Positions 57,337 through 64,000 of a DNA stretch of 64,000 nucleotides are shown here, one piece after another. Numbering within the stretch: position 1 is the first letter of the stretch; every line of letters starts with the position of its first letter. The stretch comes from Lactifluus volemus (Eukaryota; Basidiomycota; Agaricomycetes; Russulales; Russulaceae). A program made the translations under genes and the position numbers. Under the pieces are notes generated by a model. The model did not search any database and had not been told where the DNA came from. It saw only the letters and a list, made by a program, of their open reading frames with translations. The DNA lies in contig WTXI01000121.1 of NCBI GenBank assembly GCA_022376515.1, positions 1 through 64,000 of the forward strand. Reading direction: 5' to 3'.

Positions 57337-60300
57337 ATGTCGTCCAAACTATCTTTTTCCAGAAGACAGGTTCTCAAATTCCGTAGTATCGACTCTGGCA
57401 GCGACCCTACTTGTCTGTACTATAACTTTATGTGACGTTTCGAATCTTATAGCTTACGAGTGCCCTTTGTCCAGCTCCTGATTCCTTCAACCTTTCTTCA
57501 CCAGAGCCAATCGGTGAAAGCAATGACCTAGCGATGGGCGTTTTAGGGCTAACTCTTGTGGCCCTGAAGGAACTCAGTTCCTTGGCGGAACAGATACCCT
57601 ATATCTGCCCAGTTGCGAGTATTATTCTTGACGCTCTTAAAATGAAGGATGTGAGTGTCTAATCGGACCGTAAACGTCTTGTATGCTGATGCGCTGATGA
57701 TTGTATACCAGGAAGTGAAGCAGTACAAGGAAGAATGGGAAGCGGTGATGGAGAAGCTTCACAATGTTGGGACTGTCGTTGTTTATGTTGGTAAAATGTG
57801 CCAAAGGCATGGCTTAAAGAAAGAAGAACTGCCATCCGACCTCCTCACTGTTTTGGGAACTCTTCAGAGGTGTCTGTTTCTCCTTATTGAAATATTCATG
57901 ACCTAATCCAAATCAAGCGACCTGGATGGGATCGACACCGCGTTGAAGAAATGTGCCGAGATAAAAGGGGTTAAGGAGGTCCCTCTTCGCGCCGACATGC
58001 TGAGGAAGGTCAAACAATATGATAGAAGTCTGTTCAATATCCTTCAAGTATTCCAGGTACGTTGGAAATACTGTTATCCCTACCATTTGTACAAAATGTT
58101 TGCAGGCTAGACAGTTTTTGTCTCTTTTGGCGCAAATCATTCGACAACGCAATGTATGGGGACTTGTCTTGTCTTTATCAAGTGAACCTGGCTAACTCAT
58201 CCGTTAGCGTAGCCTGAGCCTCTCTAGCCAAATGATCGAACACACGTTCGCGTCACTCATATCTTCAACGTAATCATCTACTGACATTGCTCACCCAGAT
58301 TTCCCCGGACGTTTGACGTCGAGAGTGAGACTTCTGCACGACCGGTAGTGGACCAGTCAGGCCAAGCATTAGAAGGTGCGTAATTCTTGATAATAGTCGG
58401 ATCGTCAATCTGACAGGGCACTCGGACACTCAGAATCCCGAGCACTCATCAGAGAATTGCCTTATATGGGAGGCTGGCCATTCGGCGATGAGAAACGCTG
58501 CCTTCCAGGCACACGCGAAGATTTCCTCAACTACATCGTCAAATGGGTCGAGAATCCCAAATCCGAACGTGCGCTCGTCATCCTCGGCAGAGCGGGCACT
58601 GGAAAGTCCTCGATTGCACACGAGATTGCACGTCGGTTCGAAAACAAGTGTCTCGGCTCTTACTTCGCTTTTCTGCGAAAGGAGCAACCTAAAGGCAAAG
58701 CATACCAGCTCTTCACGACACTTGCATGTGATCTCTCCGATCACAATCCCGCGTTCAAGCTCGCCCTCGGGAGGGTCATCAAGGATAGATCCACTCTTCG
58801 CAACACCCGAGACTATCGTACACTCTTTGAACGACTCCTCCTCGAACCGCTCAAGAACCTGCAATTCAGCGACCCAATCCTTATTGTCATCGATGCATTA
58901 GATGAGAGCGAAGATGCAATTGGCAGAAAAGGATTACACACAGTTCTTGCCCGACATGTCTCCGAGTTCCCGTCAAATTTCCGTATCCTCATCACCTCGA
59001 GACCTGAAAAGGGCATCGAATCTGCTTTCGCCAACGCGTCATCCGTCCACACCCTATTCATGGATGATTCCCAACTCGCTGCCAAGACGGTAAAAGATAT
59101 TAGCACGTATCTCGAGAACGAGCTGCCTCCGGACGTGTTCAAACACCATAGGGTCAAACTAACAAAAGCGGCAGAAGGCTGGTTTCAATGGGCAGCCGTT
59201 GCAAGTGAATTCATTAACGGTCCTGCTAGCCTTGGTCTTAGCAAGAAGGAGTGCATACAGCGCCTGTTGGAACACTCCCGTGGTCGGAATGGACAAGGTC
59301 TTCTGGATACCCTATATGAGGAAATTCTCAATGACTACTTCAAATCGGATGAATCACAGCTTGTATTTCGATCCATCATGGGACAGCTTCTTGCTGCAAT
59401 TGAGCCCGTCTCGATCGGTTGCTTGATTGCTTTGCGACGGCATGCATTCAAAGACGACCCCGACGATTCCGATCGCGTTCTTGGAATTCTCTCTTACCTT
59501 GGCTCGTTGCTGAGCAACGTGCCATCATCCGAGTCTGTTCAAACACGTTGCATCGCTCCTCTCCATTCCTCATTCCGTGATTTTCTGGCCAGCAAGAAGA
59601 GTGGTGGATTTTATGTCGACCTTGGGAATGCCCACTATCAATTAGCACATTCCTGCCTTGATTTGATGCTTGATAACCTCAAATTCAACATCTGCGAACT
59701 CGAGTCGTCATATCTTCCCAACAACGATGTCCCAGACCTTGTATCTCGGATCGCAAAACAGATTCCACCCGCTCTATCGTATGCCTGCGCTTTCTGGGGC
59801 AATCATTTAGAACGCCTGGCTTTCGACCCCAATCTCTTCACGAAACTTCGATCCATCTTCGAGACCAAATTTCTTTTTTGGCTGGAAGTTCTTAGCGTGA
59901 CGGGCAGAGTGAGCCTTGCCTCTCCAGCCTTGTCATCTCTGAAGACATGGTTACAGTCTGACCATGTCCACCAAAAGGTATGCACGTCTTGTAATCGAAC
60001 ATGACATGTAGTAACCATTTGATAAATCTCGACAGCCATCCAGAACGGATGTGGAGAGTTTGTTGGCATTGGTCAACGATGCGTCCGCGTTTGTGCGGTA
60101 TTTCGGGATGGCAATTGCAAGAAGCGCTCCCCATATTTATGTTTCAGCTCTACCTTTCGCACCGACATCTTCGCTCGTCCTCAAGTATTACCATCACTTA
60201 TTTCGTCACACATTGACCTTGGAACGCGGGCAGTTGTCTCATTGGCCTACTTTGGAGATGGTGATTCAGGCACAATGTAGAGCTTTCTCGTCTATTGCCT

Positions 60301-62273
60301 TCTCACCGGACGGGCGAAGCATCGCTTCGGCCTCATGGGATGACACAATTCATGTGCGGGATGCCGCAACAGGAGAGCTCGTAGCAGGTCGGTTTACTGG
60401 ACACACCGACTGGATCGAGTCAGTTGCTTTCTCCCCAGATGGACAGCACATCGCGTCGGCCTCGCACGATCGCACAATTCGCGTATGGGATGTCGAAACA
60501 GGAGAGCCCGTAGCGGGCCCGTTTACCGGCCACACCGAATCCGTCTCCTCTGTCGCATTCTCACCAGACGGACAGCATATTGCGTCGGGCTCGGTCGATC
60601 GCACGATTCGCGTGTGGGATGCCGGAACAGGAGAGCCGGTAGCGGGACCGTTTACCGGACACGCCGATTGTGTCCTGTGCGTTGCATTCTCGCCGGACGG
60701 CCAACGCATCGCCTCGTCCTCGTCGGATTGCACGGTTCGTGTATGGGATGCCGCAACAGGAGAGCTCGTAGTGGATCCATTTACCGGACATACCAAAATG
60801 GTCAACTCACTTACATTCTCACCTAACGGGCGGCATATCGCCTCGGGATCGCACGATGGGACGATCCGCGTATGGGATGCCTCTACGGGAGAAATGGTAG
60901 CAGGCCCGTTTACTGAACATACCTCGTTCGTCTATTCTGTTGCATTCTCATCGGACGGGCAGTGGATCGCCTCTGCTTCAGGCGATCGTACGATATGCTT
61001 GTGGGATGCCGCGAAAGGAGAGCTTGCAGCGCGGCCCTTTACTGGACATACCTCCTCTGTCTTTTTTGTTGCATTCTCCCCGGACGAAAAACGAATTGCC
61101 TCGGCCTCACAGGATGGGACGATTCGTATGTGGAATGCCACAATAGGAGAGGTCATAGCGAGCAAGTATACTGGACACAACTCTTCGGTGTCTTGTGTTA
61201 CTTTTTCGCCGGACGGACGCCGCATAGCGTCGGCCTCGTGGGATCGCACAATTTGTGTGTGGGACGCCGCAACCGGAGAGCTCATAGGGGGCCCATTTAC
61301 CGGACACACCGAAATCGTGACCTCTGTTACTTTCTCGCCAGACGGTCGTCGCATCGCATCGGCCTCGCAAGATTGCACGGTTCGCGTGTGGGATATCGCA
61401 AGACGAGCGCTCGTAACGAGTCCATTTACTGGTCATACCCAATCAGTCGACTCTGTTGCTTTCTCGCCAGACGGGCAGCGCATCGCCTCGACCTCGTTCG
61501 GTTGTGCGATTCGCGTGTGGGATGCCGCAACGGGAAAGGTCGTGGCAGGACCGTTTACTGGGCATTCTTCTATGGCCAAGTGCGTTGCGTTCTCGCCGAA
61601 CGGGAAGCGCATCGCCTCGGCATCAGCGGATGGCACGATCTGTTTATGGGATGCGGTAACAGGAGAGCCCGTAGCGGACCCATTTACCGGACATGACCAG
61701 AGGGTCAGTTCTATTGCATTTTCACCCGACGGAAAACGCATCGCCTCGGCCTCGTGGGATTGCACGATTCGCGTGTGGGATGCTGTAACGGGTGTGGTCG
61801 TAGCAGGCCCGTTTACTGGACACACCGGATGTGTTTCCTCCGTTGCATTCTCACCCGACGGGAAACGCGTCGCTTCAGCGTCGTACGATTGCACGGTTCG
61901 TGTGTGGGATGCCACAACAGGCAAGGTAGTTGCGGGCCCGTTTACTGGTCACACCTCTTTCGTGCTTTCTGTTTCATTTTCGCCGGACGGACAACACACC
62001 GTTTCAGGTTCGGGCGATGGCTCAATTCGCATGGAGAAGGTCACAGGAGACGTTAAGATTAGTGTTACTGATAAGTTCTTGATCAATAGCGATGGTTGGA
62101 TGTGTGGGGAAGGCGGTGAACTTTTATTATGGATCCCTGATCATCACCGGCCACATCTTCATAGACCTAACACAGCCTGGATAGCAGGGAGGCATGAAAC
62201 CCGGCTTAATCTATCGAAGTTTGCGCACGGACCCAATTGGACTACAGCATATATTCACAGTTTGCAAAAATAG
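57337..62273 (+). CDS. NACHT-WD40 NLR-like protein, gene B
   Basis: Model: 57337-57412, 57475-57650, 57712-57869, 57918-58056, 58106-58153, 58208-58269, 58299-58375, 58434-59977, 60036-62273, giving 1505 residues with all junctions GT-AG and in frame. It is a paralogue of gene A in the same orientation, with matching exon layout. The order is the same helical N-terminus (EVKQYKEEWEAVMEKLHNVG) and the segment SLSLSSQMIEHTFASLISS, which gene A has lost. NACHT follows with Walker A GRAGTGKS (about 297-304) and Walker B ILIVIDALDES (near 394-404), then SFRDFLASKKS. Fourteen WD40 repeats run from about residue 836, the last degenerate. The tail matches (DGWMCGEGGELLLWIPD, RPNTAWIAGRHETRLNL). Most repeats read TGE(L/P)VAGPFTGHT, subtly unlike gene A. 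A role in non-self recognition is inferred from the family. Confidence 0.9.
60275..62030 (+). repeat. WD40 repeat array of gene B (about 129-nt unit)
   Basis: Fourteen tandem units of 43 codons. Units vary most at the positions just after GH and around the D-x-T turn, while the framework (VAFSPDG, IASAS, IRVWDAATG) stays fixed. That is the pattern expected if exposed surface residues diversify. Confidence 0.9.
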
Positions 62274-63430
62274 AATCAGTTGTATGTAATAATTTTTTTT
62301 TTCGAGATTTATACCTTGCAAGTGGGCCGATATGGGATGGGTGGCGATGGCTCCCCTGCTTCATGACATAACAAGACATGCCATCCGACTCGGACTCGGA
62401 GAGTTGGAGGAATACTTGTTCGATACATACCACGCTGAGGCATGTAAGAACCTGAACATCACAGCTTCTGCACCAACCCATCTTGTATGCAGACACTACC
62501 ACGGCAGAGCAACAGCAACAGCAGGTAGTGCCAGCAGTGACTCCACGGCCGGGCCCCGTCCAGTTGTCGCAGCCGTCCAATCACGAGGGCAACCTCGACG
62601 TTGTATCCAGGGAACCATCTCGTAAGGGTCGGCCGTATTGTCCAGAACGGGCATACACACAATACTGTATTGGACAGGTCCGTCATCAGACCACATGCTC
62701 GTTAATTCCGTTCAACATGTCACGTGATTGGGACCGGGATTGACGAACATGTGGTCTGAGCCGTCCAAGTACTGTACGTCCAATCTGGTTCGATATGAAG
62801 TTCGACGGGCACCACGCTTAGTAGTACTCCTAGCTTTGGAGTGAAGTAGTTCACCTTACCTTGGGTAGGGGGAAAGGACAACTACGATTGACCCACCGCC
62901 CGAGCTGGGGCCTGCTGGCCCGCTTGCCGACTCCAATCATAATGTGAAGGGGTCTGTTACGGTAGAAGGGGGCTGATATGAAGCTTTCCGTCAGGAAAAC
63001 CTAATCTTGAGTAGCGTAGCAATAATCGAAGTATACAATCCTAGCGATCGCCTAAGACATGAACAAACAATGGCAGCGTGCAACTTGAATAACACGCAAT
63101 ACTGTACAACGCCACATCATGATGCTCGCTAGATGTTCCCTCGGCTAAAATGCAGCTAGCGAGCACCCAAATTATCTCCAGTTTCACCTTTCTTTGCTTA
63201 AATGTCTCTAACTTTGTAATTCGTAAGTGTCTTTATCTATAAATCGTTCATTTCTTGGCTAAAATTCAGCCAGTGAATGCTATTGGTGTACCAAATTCGC
63301 TAACTCAAGGCTGTGTACACATCTCTACAGTGTTGCTATCTGCTAAATGGGTGTAAATATCTTAGCGGTGGTGGCGGCCGCGTCAAGCGCCGTGACCCTC
63401 CGTGCACGATCACGGCATGGCCAATCGTCT
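62274..63430. other. Intergenic downstream of NLR gene B
   Basis: No gene is recognised. A motif of the form ggctaaaatNcagc(c/t)agYgag occurs twice near 63144-63163 and 63258-63276. Short frames only. Confidence 0.3.
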
Positions 63431-63847
63431 TCACGTTGACGACGAGCTTTCTCGCTCAACCTGTTCCAACAGAGTAGCCTCACGACAATCTGCGCGCTCG
63501 TTGACGGTCGCCCACTCCTGCTCTACGTTCTCGACAGTCCCCTTGGACTGAGCCTTGTGGGCGTCGATCATCTCGATGAGTCGCACAATTCCGTAACCTC
63601 GCACGTGTATGTCGTATCCTGTTCGGCAATCCGAGTGCTTTGGTCTTGCTCGGGGTTTTTTGCGATCTTTGGTGGAAGTACTTCCAACTCGAGTTCTGAT
63701 CGTGCCGGAAATTGGAGAAGGCTCTATGATCAAGTGGTTTTGTAACGCCTTTCTGATAGCCCCTCTAGTAGAACAAATGTACCCGAACATGAACCTGAGG
63801 GTGAGAACAACGTAATAGCGGGCATGGGCATGGGCGCCCGCCCACAC
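63431..63847 (-). CDS. Possible coiled-coil exon, unrecognised
   Basis: A minus-strand open frame of 138 codons ends in a stop. Its last ~50 residues are helical and charged (RLIEMIDAHKAQSKGTVENV, then EWATVNERADCREATLLEQV), in heptad-like spacing. The N-terminal half looks less protein-like and may be intron or flank. No family is recognised. It could be the last exon of a gene, a relic or chance. Confidence 0.3.
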   Translation of the reverse strand: MWAGAHAHARYYVVLTLRFMFGYICSTRGAIRKALQNHLIIEPSPISGTIRTRVGSTSTKDRKKPRARPKHSDCRTGYDIHVRGYGIVRLIEMIDAHKAQSKGTVENVEQEWATVNERADCREATLLEQVERESSSST

Positions 63848-64000
63848 CTAAAGAAATTCGGAATGAATTGGGAGCAACTCGAGCTGCACCGCCGATCTGG
63901 TACAGTGCGCGCGCACTGCATAAGGGGCGGGAGCATACTAGCAAGACAACAAAACCGATTTCAATGGAGCGCTGGCCTCGAAAATAAGTCAAAATAACTT

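Overview
The window is nuclear DNA of a filamentous basidiomycete, most likely an Agaricomycete of the Rhizoctonia/Ceratobasidium kind. The genes carry many 49-81 nt GT-AG introns. They include a tandem DUF6535 membrane-protein family, two large NACHT-WD40 NLR-like genes and clear fungal housekeeping genes (Paf1, a 4E-family cap-binding protein, Kei1, Sfh5). The genus is inferred from family content only.

Layout. 0.27-12.2 kb holds three DUF6535 paralogues on the + strand. The first is broken by two small deletions; the other two are intact. Between them lie a palindromic minisatellite (about 4.24-4.56 kb) and a fused PQ-loop/Kei1 fragment (5.6-6.7 kb). 14.1-16 kb is a decayed fatty-acid oxygenase (Ppo type) whose P450 haem cysteine codon is now serine. 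16.6-36.7 kb is a graveyard: copies of an unrecognised dispersed family, short MITE-like repeats, an NLR scrap, a possible receptor relic, pieces of the PQ-loop/Kei1/kinase neighbourhood, and a nested mobile insertion. The outer part of that insertion is a poly-A element flanked by a 14-16 bp direct repeat; the inner part is an AT-rich element with terminal inverted repeats. 37-39.6 kb is a fatty acid synthase fragment joined to a coiled-coil (ADIP-like) fragment.

41.9-49.5 kb is the healthy core: PQ-loop protein (+), Kei1 (-), 4EHP-like cap-binding protein (+), Paf1 (-) and Sfh5 (+). All have exon chains that stay in frame from start to stop. Two divergent pairs, Kei1/4EHP and Paf1/Sfh5, share short promoters. 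A kinase-like gene on the left (39.8-41.9 kb, -) belongs to the same neighbourhood but is frame-disrupted. 50.3-62.3 kb holds two NACHT-WD40 paralogues in tandem (about 1557 and 1505 residues), each with a helical N-terminus, a NACHT NTPase and 14-15 very similar WD40 repeats.

How it fits together: the core genes serve unrelated housekeeping roles (transcription elongation, translation, sphingolipid synthesis, lipid/haem transfer, transport). The flanks are fast-evolving. The NLR pair and the DUF6535 array are lineage-specific families of the sort linked to non-self recognition, though that role is inferred. Segments of the core neighbourhood have been copied, inverted and broken at least three times in the left half of the window.
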